Positions 11,673 to 22,991 of a stretch of DNA of 64,000 nucleotides are shown piece by piece. How positions within the stretch are numbered: the first letter of the stretch is position 1; every line of letters begins with the position of its first letter. The position numbers and the translations under genes are program-made. Where the stretch lies: NCBI GenBank assembly GCA_036674765.1, contig JARVKI010000103.1, positions 82,955 through 146,954 on the forward strand, in the 5' to 3' direction. Under the pieces are notes generated by a model. That model worked only from the letters and a program-made list of their open reading frames with translations. It searched no databases and was not told the DNA's origin. The stretch is from Seiridium cupressi (lineage: Eukaryota; Ascomycota; Sordariomycetes; Amphisphaeriales; Sporocadaceae).

Positions 11673-13743
11673 ATGGACACTTCCCATACCGATCTCGAGG
11701 TCAAACCAGAGAAAACGATAGCGGCCGACCATACAGAGCCGGTTACTGGGATCAAGTTCAAGTTGATGTTGCTCAGCCTGACGCTCGCGTCTCTCTTGAT
11801 CTTTTTAGATACCTCGATCGTATCAACGGCAAGCAAACCAATTTGAAGAAAAGACAGTCTCGTAGAACTAATTGTGTCTTTGATTTAGGCCGTCCCGCAA
11901 ATCACCGATGAGTTTCACTCACTCAGTGACATTGGCTGGTATGGAAGCGCTTATCAGCTTGGGAGGTATTGCTTGTGCCTATCCCTTCACAGCATGTCAT
12001 TATGGACTACTAAGATACGTTCATAGTGCTGCATTCGGTCCACTATCGGGGAATATTTTCCATCATTTTAACTTGAAGGTGAGGGCGCATCGCGAACTCT
12101 GATAACTCCCAGTTACTGATTATCACGCAGTGGGCGTATTTGGTCTTCTTCGCCATTTTCGAGATAGGGTCCGCCATTTGTGGCGTTGCACAATCCTCGG
12201 CCATGTTGATTGTAGGCCGAGTTATAGCTGGTGTAAGCAGTGGTGCTTATACTATCCTTTCCGCTACAGTGCCCCTCGAAAGGCGTCCTGGTAAGTTTTT
12301 CGAATGGGGAAGAAATTTGGAGCTAACTCGAATGCTTGAGTAATTCTGGGAATGCTCATGGGAAGTAAGTCTCCTCGATTCTGAGCAACTACATCTGCAT
12401 CTAATCAAAACACGATCAGTTGCCCAGCTAGGTACTATTAGTGGGCCCCTTGTAGGAGGTGCCTTCACGACAGGATGTACTTGGCGGTGGTGTAAGTATG
12501 ATTGCACAAGTACAACAAATCATAAATTAACGATTTCGGAACGCTTCTATATCAACCTCCCACTTGGCGCTTTGGTTGCAGTCCCCCTCCTTCTTCTCCA
12601 CATCCCAGACCAAATCCAAAAGAGCAACCCTCTTAAAGTAGTACGAGGTATCCATCACCACCTCGACTTGATTGGCTTCGCCCTTCTCGCTCCGGCTATC
12701 GTACAGCTCCTACTTGCCCTACAGTTTGGCGGCAACCAATTCTCTTGGTCATCCTCACAAGTCGTCGGTCTGTTCTGTGGTTCTGGCGCTACCTTCATTA
12801 TCTGGGTATTTTGGAACATCCACGAAGGCGACAAGGCTTTGCTTCCCTTCTCCATCATCAAGCGGGAAGAGGTTTGGACGAGCGGTTTCAACTATGCATT
12901 CGTGATGTCGACAGTCTTTGGATCTACGTACTTTCTCCCTGTCTATTTCCAGGCTGTAATGGGGGCCAACGCTGTAATGAGTGGAGTATACCTCTTGCCA
13001 ATAGTCTTACCCCAGCTACTATCAGCAGTTGTCGGTGGTTCTTTAGGTTGGTGATTTTAGGATATCCTCGTAGGCCATGTAGTGTGCTGATGCTCGGGAT
13101 AGTTACGAAGATTGGTTATGTGCCTCCTTTCGCTCTAGTGGGAGGGGCGCTAGGGTGCATCGGGAGTGGCTTGTTCTCATTGTTCCAGCCAAACACATCG
13201 ACCGGAGAGTGGGTTGGGTTCTTGATCATCGCTGGACTTGGTCGTGGTGCTAGTCTACAGATGGTAAGATCGCATATTTCTCTCTTTCCCATTATAATAC
13301 TGTCTAAGACATTTCCAGCCCCTCATTGCCATACAGTCAGCAGTCACACCAGAAGAAATGTCTCCAGCCATGGCCTTCACTGTATGGTGTCAACATATTG
13401 GACCGACAATCTTTCTTACTCTTTACAACACCATATTCGACACAAGTCTTCGATCACAGATTCCCAAGTACGCGTCCAATGTCGATGCGCAGGCTGTCAT
13501 TGCTGCTGGTGCTACCAGATTTCGTAGTCTTGTGAGCCCTCAGGACCTGCCAGGGTCTTGATAGCATTCTCAACCAGCTTGGTCTACACTTTCTATCCCC
13601 AAGCCGGCGCTGGTGTTGTCGCCTGGGTCTCTGCCTGGGGTATGGGCTGGAAAGATATCCGAAAGAAAAAGGATACCGCGCTTGATCAACCTACGGAGTC
13701 GAGCGCTACTACTCAACATGAAGATGGGAAGGGCAACTCGTAG
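11673..13743 (+). pseudogene. MFS multidrug/toxin exporter (DHA14 type), disrupted
   Basis: A 14-TM drug:H+ antiporter, recognised from GWYGSAYQL after TM1, motif C-like ISGPLVGGAFT, TWRWC then FYINLPLGA, and LGRGASLQM. Exons: 11673-11828, 11889-11965, 12027-12078, 12131-12290, a 24-nt microexon 12341-12364, 12420-12491, 12543-13046, 13103-13263, 13319-13743. The first intron uses a GC donor (11829-11830). Two lesions stand out. Intron 6 (12492-12542) ends in AC where AG is expected, and without that splice the frame meets TAA within the intron. In the last exon the frame breaks near 13552-13554: three G residues sit where four would restore it, so reading stops at TGA 13559-13561 while the family-like tail (AWGMGWKDIRKKK) continues in another frame to 13743. 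The repaired length would be about 543 aa, normal for the family. Substrate unknown. Confidence 0.85.
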
Positions 13744-15114
13744 ATGGAGCACTCGTCATGAGTGGCCCATTTCACTATCGTACTGGGTCCTGTTGAAGGC
13801 ATCACTTTGGCCCAGACACTAGGGTTTCGTGGTTAACATGCACCTGTCCTGATATAAAAGCCCCCTGAGAGTTTGACAGCCATCTAATATATACAATGCG
13901 CGACCGTCATTTTATGAATTCAAGCAAAGCGTGTATAGAATCGTCAAGACCGGTCGCGCTCAGTCCTAGAACCCACCCGCTGGGTTGAAAATCAAGATAG
14001 GGCTCCACTAGACTGACATCAACACATCACCTCCATGGACATGCACGACACACTCTGGATACTCTATCAGCTAGAAAAAGCACCCACTATCATCGGTGCA
14101 AAATGAGAGAAAAATAGAGCCAATTTTCAAGTGACTGTCCCTCACTGAGTCTTCCAGCCCTATATAATATGCACTTTGATGTGAAGCCTAAAGTTCCAAC
14201 GTTTAATTGAGTGCAAGACATGCACAATTACCACTGCCCCTTGAATGACATAGTACATATATCACTCAGACTTTGCTGTGACGCCATTCGGCCGGGAAAA
14301 TCAATGTACTCGGTTTGTTTCACCGACTTCGCTATCGTGCACGGGTAGTCCTAATCCGCCTGCAACCATAGTAGAAGACTAAAAAGCGTGCTTTCGGGGA
14401 TAGGATTTGGAAGAGGTAGAATAAGCCTGACTAAAATGGACGGGTCTCGCGTCAATTGCCCGATGATCGAGTATTGGACAATTGTCAACGGAATAACGCC
14501 AATTGAGCGGCTGTCCTAAATTGTCTCTTTCATCGCAGTAACTCCGCGGCGGGGAACAGGGATCATTTGCCCCGCCGGGACGGGCATATTTATTTAATGC
14601 GGCTCCGGTCTCGAAATCTCCGTAGTATCGAAAATGCAAACGCTAAAAACGCACTTTTTTCTCCCGCATTAAGCCGCTTTAAGTTAGGCGTTTATTTTTT
14701 CGATAATATCAATATGTTTCCTACCCAGAAGCGACCACTGGCGATCGCTTAACTCCAGGTCCAGGTTCAGATCTAGATCCACGCCTTATGGGACGAACTC
14801 ACTTCAAACGAGCATTCCCCTGTCCTATGGACTAATCAAAGCCGGCCACAATCTCTGCACTCCCACTTGTAATGATGAGAGAGGTTTAACTTGGAACGAG
14901 GCGATTGGCCATTTCAATTGCGTTGTGGTCAGGCCACTCCTGAGGAAGGAGAACCCAAAAAATCGCATAAAAAAAGGGAACAATTTGTGTATTTCACGTG
15001 GACTTGATCGAGCGTATGGCTTGCCTTGTTCATCAACCATGTCGTATCTCTCAGTTATCTTTGCAATTTAAGAGAAAGCTGCGACAGCTTACCTCACCAA
15101 AACATTTGACCTTG
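13744..15114. other. Intergenic stretch before the retrotransposon
   Basis: No supported gene. Base composition is ordinary, and the short frames here show no domain. The stretch ends at the GGCGC target-site copy that flanks the transposon. Confidence 0.5.
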
Positions 15115-15119
15115 GGCGC
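15115..15119. repeat. Target-site duplication, left copy (GGCGC)
   Basis: GGCGC directly precedes the first LTR base (T of TG at 15120) and is repeated exactly at 22987-22991 after the last LTR base. A 5-bp duplication is typical of Ty3/gypsy integration. Confidence 0.9.
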
Positions 15120-15547
15120 TGTTACGAACGCAGGCCAGGGGCAAGGCCTTATATGGGGAACAAGGACTTGGACAGCCAATCACTGCCACAACAATCCCAT
15201 TGGACGGGAACACAAGCACTCAGGTCACGTGATTAGGAGCGACAGGAGCGCGGCGCTCCTATAGCTCTAAAAGCGATAAGAGCCGTACGCTCCCAACGCT
15301 CTTACGAAATATTAATAAAGGAATAAATAGATATATAATTAAAAGGATTTTTTACATAAATAGTTATTACCTTAATAATTAATTTAAATATTTATTTACT
15401 TATAAATAAGGTTTATTAAGCCTTAACGATTATATTTTTATTTTTTAAAATTTAATATTCTTATTTTATATTATATACTTTATTAATATAAATTTAATAT
15501 TAATATATTATTTTAAAGTTTATTTTAACGATAATATATTCGTTATA
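15120..15547 (+). repeat. 5' LTR of the gypsy element
   Basis: 428 bp, pairing with 22559-22986. The first 180 bases or so keep normal composition; from about 15300 on the sequence is RIPped. It contains a perfect 8-bp inverted repeat with one central base at 15244-15260 (AGGAGCGC/GCGCTCCT) and a CACGTG box just upstream of it. Confidence 0.92.
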
Positions 15548-15699
15548 TTTTAATTATTTTTATTTAAGTACGTATTTTAGTTTAAGAATTATTAAATAAT
15601 ATCGGTAAAATATTTACCGTTAATAAAAATAATAATAATAATAATAAAAAAGGGAAGGAAATTATAAGGGCTATTTAAAAGTAGACCTTTTAAAAATCC

Positions 15700-17900
15700 C
15701 TTATTTAAGCTATAAGTATTAATTTTAATAAAAACGACGACTTTAAAGTCTTTAAAGAATAATACGAAAATATTTTTAAGGAAATTAAACGACTTTAACG
15801 AGAGGAAAATCGTAAAGTTAAATTTATTTAAAAATTTTAAAATTTAAATATTATTATAAAAAAAATAGTTAATATTATTATTATATTAATTTAAAAGATT
15901 AATAAGCTTAAGTTTAATATTTTCGCATTTTATAATAAAACGTTTAAAAAGCTTAAAAAATATCTTATTTAAATTCGCGTTTATTATTTATTTTATATAA
16001 AAAGTTTTTAAAATAACCTTTAAAGGATTATTTATATAATATTTTTTTTAAAAAAACGCGTTTTTACGTAATTTAAATTATATTTTTTTAAAGTAAGCGA
16101 ATATAAATAAATATTAAATTAATATAAAACGAAAATATAAAAAATCTTTAAAACTTACGCCGGATATAAAAAAGCATTTAAATCACTATTTTAAAACCTT
16201 AATAAAAAGAAATAAGCCGAACGGGAATTTAAAAACCTTAAATAAAAAATATCTATATTAACGTATATTATAAAATTTAAACGGATTACCGCTTATATAA
16301 ACTATATAAATAATATACGTATTATATTATATTATTAAAGTTTTAAAAAAGAAATTAAAAACGAAATTAATAAGATTTTATATTTACTTACCGACTTTAT
16401 TTAATACGTAAAATTTATAATACGTATCGATAATTAATTATACGCTCGACAGTCTAAAAAAAAACAAACCTTAAAATACTAAAACCGTATTATTATTAAT
16501 ATAAGAAAACCCCGGCAAAACGGATATAATAACTAAAACCGCGATTAAAAAAATTAAACGTTATACGGTTAATATAATAAACTTATAAACTTTAACGCTA
16601 TAAAGCGAAAAAATAGCAGGTATAATAAAAAGTTAATAATATATTATAATTATAAAAAAATAAAATATTTTACTAATAAATACCGCTCGCTTAAAAAGGA
16701 ACGACCCTTTAAATTAATCCCGGAAAAACGGCAATTTAACCTTATTATAAAAGAACTAATTAAGCACGATAACCTGTTTTAAACGGTGTATTATAACGAT
16801 TAATGCAAAATATACAAATTAAATAAAGACGGGGCAAAATGGTACCTTATAACACCGGTTATAAGGACTATCGCGGTAGTAGGAAGAAGCCCCGCAGAAC
16901 GACGAATTAATGCTTACGGATACCTTGCGTATTCCGATAAAAGCGGAAATAAATCCGATTAAAACTAAGTCGTTATCCGCCGTACAGAATAATAATAAAA
17001 AGAAAAAGAAAATATAAACCGAGCCGACGTATTAAAACTACGATTAATTAAAGAAAAAACTAATAAGGTTCTTATTATAATACGATAATTTATTAGATAT
17101 TAAAACGATTTTAAAACGGTAATTATCTTTAAAAAGTTATTTTATAACGCTTTAAAACTTAAAAATATTTTAATAAAAGCCGTTATAAAAAATAAGCTCG
17201 AAAACGCTTATACCCTTTATATAATATTTAAGGATAACGCTTAATTAAGGATAAAACACTTAGATTATATAAATATATCCTAAATTAACTATATCGACCG
17301 GTTATATAACCGGCACTTTAAAAAGAAATTAAAATATAAATTCTTCTTTAAAAAACTAAAATTAAACCTTATTAAAACATTGCAAGTTAAGAAATAAATA
17401 AAAAACGTTATTATTATTTATAAAAACCTTTAAAGATACGCGGTAATTATTAGCGATTTATAAAAAATACGCGAATACGCTTTAAAATTACGAACGTAAA
17501 ACTAATATAAAATCGATAAATACTTAATCCACGCTAATAAGAAAAGTTTAGTTTAAAAGCAAATTAAAGAATATAATAAAATAAAACGGCTTTTAATTAA
17601 ATTAAAATCCCTTTTATTTAATATTATTATAAATTAATAAGTAAAAGGAAACGACTTTAAAAAATTAATTAAAAAAACATTTAAAGAATAGCGTAATAAA
17701 AAAGTCGGATTACGAATTTATAAAATTATAAATCGGATTTAAATATAATAATAAAACGAAGGATTAATACCTTTTACGTAAATAATATTATAAATCTTTA
17801 TAAAATTAAAAATAAAGCAAAAAGCCGACGAATAAAAATACGATAAACTTTTAATATATTAAAACCGGGGAAATCTATACGTAAATTACGCTTTTACTTA
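15700..17900 (+). pseudogene. gag-like region of the gypsy element
   Basis: Dense stops in all frames. One conceptual frame near 15920-16450 resembles gypsy Gag (a FDG...F..L type start, later an R-rich NQLYARQSKKK-like segment). The stretch from LTR to protease is about 2.9 kb, longer than a usual gag, so extra coding sequence or an insertion may be present. Assignment rests mainly on position between LTR and protease. Confidence 0.5.
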
Positions 17901-18079
17901 TTAAGAAGCCGAAAATAAGAAAAAACGGCGACGATATAACCGACGCGATAAGCGTTTAAAAAACGACTAAAACCGTATATAACGGGATAATAACGGTTAA
18001 ATATTAAATCCTTATACGCTATGAAAATAAGCGTATATAACCACTTTATAATTAAAGTTCGGATTATAAGTTAAAATAT

Positions 18080-18420
18080 CGAGGCCCTAGTTAATATAAA
18101 AGCTTAAAAACTTTTTATCTCGCTACGAATCGTTAATAAATTTTAAATATTATAAAAACGAAAAAAAACGCCTTACTAATTTAAAACTATAAATAAAAAA
18201 TTAATAACGTATAATAATAAAATCGTTAATATAAAGATTATATATATTTAAATTTATATTTAAAATTATAATAAAAAACTTACGTACGATATTATAAAAA
18301 TTATAAACTATAATTTAATTTTAAAGATATTTTAATTATAAGCGAGTAATTTTTAAATAAATTAAAATATAAGCCAGTTTTAATAAAATATATTAAAAAA
18401 AGATTTAACCTTTAAATAAC
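18080..18420 (+). pseudogene. Retropepsin remnant of the gypsy element
   Basis: Ignoring stops, one frame reads TYDI-K-INYNLIL followed by a W/stop and IN-W-like pattern, matching the end of Ty3-type retropepsin (ILGxPWLxxxNPxIDW). It lies immediately upstream of the nested LTR, consistent with gag-protease-polymerase order. RIP has destroyed the open frame. Confidence 0.55.
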
Positions 18421-18468
18421 GCTTAATAAAAAAACCTTTAAGCAAGCTTAAAATACTTAGATTTTATA

Positions 18469-18473
18469 TTATA
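18469..18473. repeat. Target-site duplication of nested LTR, left (TTATA)
   Basis: TTATA precedes the nested LTR and is repeated at 18948-18952 after it. Because both copies lie in AT-rich mutated DNA, chance is higher than usual, but both copies sit exactly at the LTR ends. Confidence 0.7.
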
Positions 18474-18947
18474 TATTACGAATATAGGTTAAAAGAGAAC
18501 CGGAACGGAATAAACCTTACTCCGCGAGCACGGACCAAGACAAAGAAGAACGGACGCGTAAGAAGCAAACATTCCAAACACCAATACGGTAGAGATAAGG
18601 CAAACGACAGGAACCAATTAGAGCCAACGATTAGAAGTGATTAGTAAGACTCACTAATTAACACTAACCATAATCAGTTCCGCTTATTAAGCAGATATAA
18701 GCAAACAGGATTAATAAGGGAATAAATGGATATATATACGATAAACATTTTTTATATAAATAATTATTATTTTAATAATTAATTTAAATATTTATCTATT
18801 TATAAGTAAGGCTTATTAAGCCTTAACGATTATATTTTTATTTTTTAAAACTTAATATTTTTATTTTATATTACGTACCCTATTAATATAAACTTAATAT
18901 TAATATATTATCTTAAGGTTTATTTTAACGATAATATATTCGTTATA
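18474..18947 (+). mobile_element. Nested solo LTR of a related subfamily
   Basis: 474 bp. The first 15 bases (TATTACGAATATAGG) match the outer LTR start TGTTACGAACGCAGG apart from C/T and G/A changes, and it ends in TTCGTTATA like the outer LTR end. The right half (about 18715-18947) is clearly homologous to the outer LTRs; the left half (about 18488-18710) is different sequence with normal base composition. It is flanked by TTATA on both sides and splits the outer element between protease and reverse transcriptase, so it is best read as a solo LTR inserted into the element. Confidence 0.8.
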
Positions 18948-18999
18948 TTATAATTAAAGATATTAAATTAAAACTTATATACGAAATATTTAAAAAATA

Positions 19000-19920
19000 T
19001 AAGGAATTTAGCGATTTATTTAATAAAAAACTAAATATAAAGTTATTAATATATATAAAGTTCGATTATAAAATATTTTTAAAAAAAAATATAAAATTAT
19101 ATTTTATATTTATTTATTTAATACGGTTATAATATAAGGAAATATTTAAAAAATACTTTAATAAAATATTATTAAAAAGATAAATTAAAAAATCTATTTT
19201 ACCCGTAAAATACTTTATATTCTTCGTATTAAAGAAAAGTAAAAATAAAAAGCCTAATTAAAAGCTTTATATTAATTACTAGAAACTTAACAAAATTACA
19301 ATTAAAAATAAATACCCTTTACTATTAATTAAAGACTTATAAAATAAATTACACGGTATTAAATAGTTTACAGCTTTAAACTTACTTAATATATATAAAT
19401 TAATTAAAATTAAAAAAGGCGACGAATAAAAAATAATATTCCGTAATAAATATAAATATTTTAAATATTTAATTATACCTTTTAAACTTATTAACGTATT
19501 TATAAGCTTTTAAAATATAATTAATATAATATTATAAAACTTTTTAAATAAATTCGTAATAATTTATTTTAATAATATATTTATATTTTTAAATATAATT
19601 AAAAAACATAAGCGATACGTTATAATAATATTTAAAAAACTATAAAAAGTAAATCTTTTAATAAACCCGGAAAAAAGTAAATTTTACTAACGAAAAGTTA
19701 CTTTCGTAAAATACGTAATATCCCCAAAAAAAGTCTAAATAAAGAATTTTAAAATAATAATAATTAAAAAATGGCTAACGCTTTAAAACGTTACGGATAT
19801 ATAATCCTTCCTAAGGTTAATAAATTATTATAAAATATTTATCCTTAACTTCGCAAAAGTAAAAAGCCTTTTAACAAACTTAACTAAAAAAAACCTACCA
19901 TTTTAATAAACTTATATTAA
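19000..19920 (+). pseudogene. Reverse transcriptase remnant (Ty3/gypsy)
   Basis: A single conceptual frame with many stops follows the family closely: YKEF-DLFNKKL, FFVLKKS, NKYPLLLIKDL, KLHGI-FTALNL, IKKGDE, FRNKY, then VIIYFNNI (YxDD box with both Asp changed to Asn, codons 19571-19576), LLINPEKSKFY, and SFLRLINYY. The changes fit G-to-A mutation. Inactive. Confidence 0.85.
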
Positions 19921-19949
19921 ATAATAAGCGTTCGAAGAATTTAAAAAAA

Positions 19950-20370
19950 AAATAACGGAAAAACCCGTTATAATTATAACCGATTTTAATAAAGAATTCG
20001 AGGTCGAAACCGACGTATCGGATTACGCGATCGGCGGCCAATTCAGTTAGCGAGGGAACGACGGGAAATCGCACCTAATCGCCTACTACTCTAAAAAGCT
20101 CAACGGACTAGAGCTCAATTACCAAATTTATAACAAGGAATTAATAGCAATTATTAAGGCATTTAAAGAATAAAAGCACTACTTTAACAGAATAATATAT
20201 TAAATTAAAGTCTATACCGATTATAAAAACTTAATATCGTTTATTAATAATAAAAAACTTAATAAATAATAAATATAATAGTTAAAATTTTTAATAAACT
20301 TTAACTTTACTATTATTTATTAAAAGGGATTAAAGAATAAAAAAGCCGACGCGTTAAATCGTAAATTAGA
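19950..20370 (+). pseudogene. RNase H remnant with a less mutated core
   Basis: Continues from the reverse transcriptase: FNKEFEVETDVSDYAIGG, then YYSKKLNGLELNYQIYNKEL and VYTDYKNL, the usual order for gypsy RNase H. The stretch at about 20025-20160 keeps CpA and TpG sites and much higher GC than its surroundings. One in-frame TAG interrupts this patch. Confidence 0.8.
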
Positions 20371-20499
20371 CCACTTTTAAAAAGCGCCTAAAAAAACGTA
20401 TATTATCCTTACGATTAATAAGGAAAGAAACTTCGTATTAATTATAAATATATACGTTATTAACCGCGTAACTATATAAAAAATATAGGTTAAAAGGAT

Positions 20500-21650
20500 T
20501 AATTATAATATTAAACCTTAATTTTAAAACTTAATATAAAAGTATAAAATAAGAGAATTTAAAAACGAGGTATATTATAATAAAAAATTATAAATACTTT
20601 TAAAACTACGAAAAAAACTCATTAAAAATATTATAAATTACTATTTAATAAATATATAAAAATCTTTAAAACTATTAAAGTAATTTAATAATAATTTAAT
20701 TACGAAAATTTAAAATAATATATCTTTAAAATTATTAAAAATTGCAACCTTTATAATAAAGCTAAAGCGTCTTAATATAAACCGTATAAAAAGTTATAAT
20801 TAATAGCATTACCCGATAAAACTTAAAAATTAATCGTTATAAACTTTATTATTAAATTATTATTATTAAAAGAATTAATAACGAACGTAAAATATAATAA
20901 TATCTTTATTATTACGGAACGATTTACGAAGTACGGGTATTTTATCTTATATAAAAAAGTAAGCGACGTTACGGAACTCGTTTATATTATTTTTAAAATT
21001 ATAATCAGTTAATACAAGTTATTAAACGAATTTATCTCCGATAAAAACAAACTTTTTACGTTAAAATTCTAATAATCCTTTATATTATAATTAAAGATTA
21101 AATATAAACTATTTACGGCATTTTACTTATAAATAAACGGATAAATAAAATAAGTAAATTAAATATTTAAATAATATTTATAATATTACGTTAATTATAA
21201 ATAAGATAATTAAGTATAATTATTATTAATTACGTAATTCGCTTATAATAACGCGATTAACGAGCTTATTAAGATATTATTATTTTACGCTAATTTCGAA
21301 TATAACCTTAATATTATTAAAAATTACTTTATAACGAATAAGCGTTTAAAGTTATCGAATACGTTAATAAACTTTAATTATTATAATAATCCTTATAATA
21401 AAAACTTTTATTTTTTTTAATAATAAATAAAATAATATTATAATAAAAAAAGGATTAAAGGATTAACCTTCGTAAAAAGAGATAAGGTTTATTTATTACG
21501 TAAAAATATTAAAATAAAGCGACTTAGCGATAAATTCAATTTTAAAAAACTCGGACTATTTAAAATCGATAAAGTTATTTTAAAAATTAACTTTAAGCTA
21601 TCGCTATTTAAAATAATGCGAAATTACCTTACCGTATACGTATTTTTATT
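20500..21650 (+). pseudogene. Integrase remnant
   Basis: Conceptual frame shows KASRYKPYKKLQ, a variant of the LP-KPW-...-DFI segment, IFIITERFTKYGYFI, and later NYFTTNKRLKL/NTLINFNYYNNPY, matching gypsy integrase core and C-terminal regions. Stops are frequent. The same C-terminal segment is readable on the minus strand at 63690-63884 in the second copy. Confidence 0.75.
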
Positions 21651-21714
21651 TAAATTAGCATTTAAAAACGCTAAAATCGATATAATATTAAAAATAAAAA
21701 CTAATTAGCAAAAA

Positions 21715-21880
21715 TATAAGGTAAAAAAGATATTAAAACACTGTAAAAAAAGGAAAGGCCTTTAATATCTAGTTAAATAAAAAAATTACTTATATTTAAA
21801 AAATACTTAAAAATTTACGAAGTATTTTAAACGGCACTTTAAAGTTTTAAAAGAGTATTAGCGCCGCCCGGAGGCGATAA
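21715..21880 (+). pseudogene. Chromodomain at integrase C-terminus
   Basis: Conceptual frame ILKH-KKRKGL-YLVK-KNYLYLKNT-KFTKYFK, ending FKVLKEY-RRPEA (dashes are stops or gaps), fits a chromodomain with its YLVKWKG and W-E features altered by mutation. This places the element among chromoviruses, which use the domain to target particular chromatin. Confidence 0.7.
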
Positions 21881-22558
21881 AGGGTTAAACCTTACGAACT
21901 CCTTTTTAAAACTAAAAAAGGCCTAATTTAACTCGTTAAAAACGCTTAACGAGCGGATATTACCCACGATATAATGCTCGTAACTAGCTAAGGTAAAAAA
22001 AGCGTCGTCCTCCTTATTTAATTCTAATATACCCCATTCCGCTAATTTTAGACTTTTCTCTTTTATATAACCTTGAATTTTACGGATCCGCGATAAACGA
22101 TTAAAAATAATTAAAAATTATATTTAAATCTCGGTTATTTTTTAATATAATTATATTAAATCTTTATTTATTTCGCTTTTTTTAATATTTAACTTATTAT
22201 AATAAATAAAAAGTTTTTTTAAGGAATTTAATATTAAAACCCCGTTATATTACTTTCGCGACTTAGTATAATTTTAATAATAAAAAAACTTCGCGATTAT
22301 TTTGCATTTAAACTTCCGTTTAAAATAATAAATATAAAATATAATAGTAAAAATACCGAATTTATTAATAATTTAAATTAAAAAAGCGTATTTATAAGTT
22401 TTTTATATAATAATATATTTAGTCGAATTTAATATAATAAATATATATTATTAAAATATAAATAAAAAGGAAACTTATTAAATTAATAATATAAGTAATA
22501 AGGCTTATTTATATGATTTAATTTTAAAAGGCTAAAACGATTAAAAGGAAAAACCTAA

Positions 22559-22986
22559 TATTATAAACGCAGGTTAAAGGCAAGGCCTTATATAAGGAAT
22601 AAAGATTTAAATAGCTAATTACTATTATAATAATCCTATTAAACGGGAATATAAACATTTAAATTACGTAATTAAGAGCGATAAAAACGCGGCGCTCTTA
22701 TAACTTTAAAAACGATAAAAACTATACGCTTTTAACGCTTTTATAAAATATTAATAAAAAAATAAATAAATATATAATTAAGAAGATTTTTTATATAAAT
22801 AATTATTACCTTAATAATTAATCTAAATATTTATCTACTTATAAATAAGGCCTATTAAGCTTTAACGATTATATTCTTATTCTTCAAAACTTAATATTCC
22901 TATTTTATATTACGTACCCTATTAGCATAAACCCAACACCAGTGTATTATCCTAAGGTTTATCCTGACGATAGTATATTCGTTACA
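22559..22986 (+). repeat. 3' LTR of the gypsy element
   Basis: 428 bp, colinear with 15120-15547. Its first part is RIPped (start reads TATTATAAACGCAGG), whereas roughly its last 110 bp keep normal composition and end TTCGTTACA. Damage is thus reciprocal to the 5' LTR. Confidence 0.92.
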
Positions 22987-22991
22987 GGCGC
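22987..22991. repeat. Target-site duplication, right copy (GGCGC)
   Basis: Exact copy of 15115-15119, immediately after the CA end of the 3' LTR. Confidence 0.9.

Larger units (their letters stand above)
15120..22986 (+). mobile_element. Ty3/gypsy chromovirus-type LTR retrotransposon, RIP-degraded
   Basis: A 7867-bp element with 428-bp LTRs, TG...CA termini and a GGCGC target duplication. Conceptual reading through many stops shows the order: gag-like region (about 15700-17900), retropepsin tail (about 18080-18420), reverse transcriptase (about 19000-19920), RNase H (about 19950-20370), integrase (about 20500-21650), and a C-terminal chromodomain (about 21715-21880). The interior is extremely AT-rich with TpA excess and stop codons in every frame, as repeat-induced C-to-T and G-to-A changes produce. 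The reverse-transcriptase active site reads Tyr-Phe-Asn-Asn (codons at 19565-19576) where the family has Asp-Asp, as expected from G-to-A. It cannot encode working proteins. A solo LTR is nested between protease and reverse transcriptase. Confidence 0.93.

Noticed and set aside
18474..18947. Inner LTR as evidence that two elements are fused
   Set aside because: The TTATA copies at both ends and the continuation of protease into reverse transcriptase across it fit a solo-LTR insertion better.
15300..22900. AT-rich tract as mitochondrial DNA or a centromere
   Set aside because: Paired LTRs, target duplication and readable reverse transcriptase, integrase and chromodomain show a RIPped nuclear retrotransposon.
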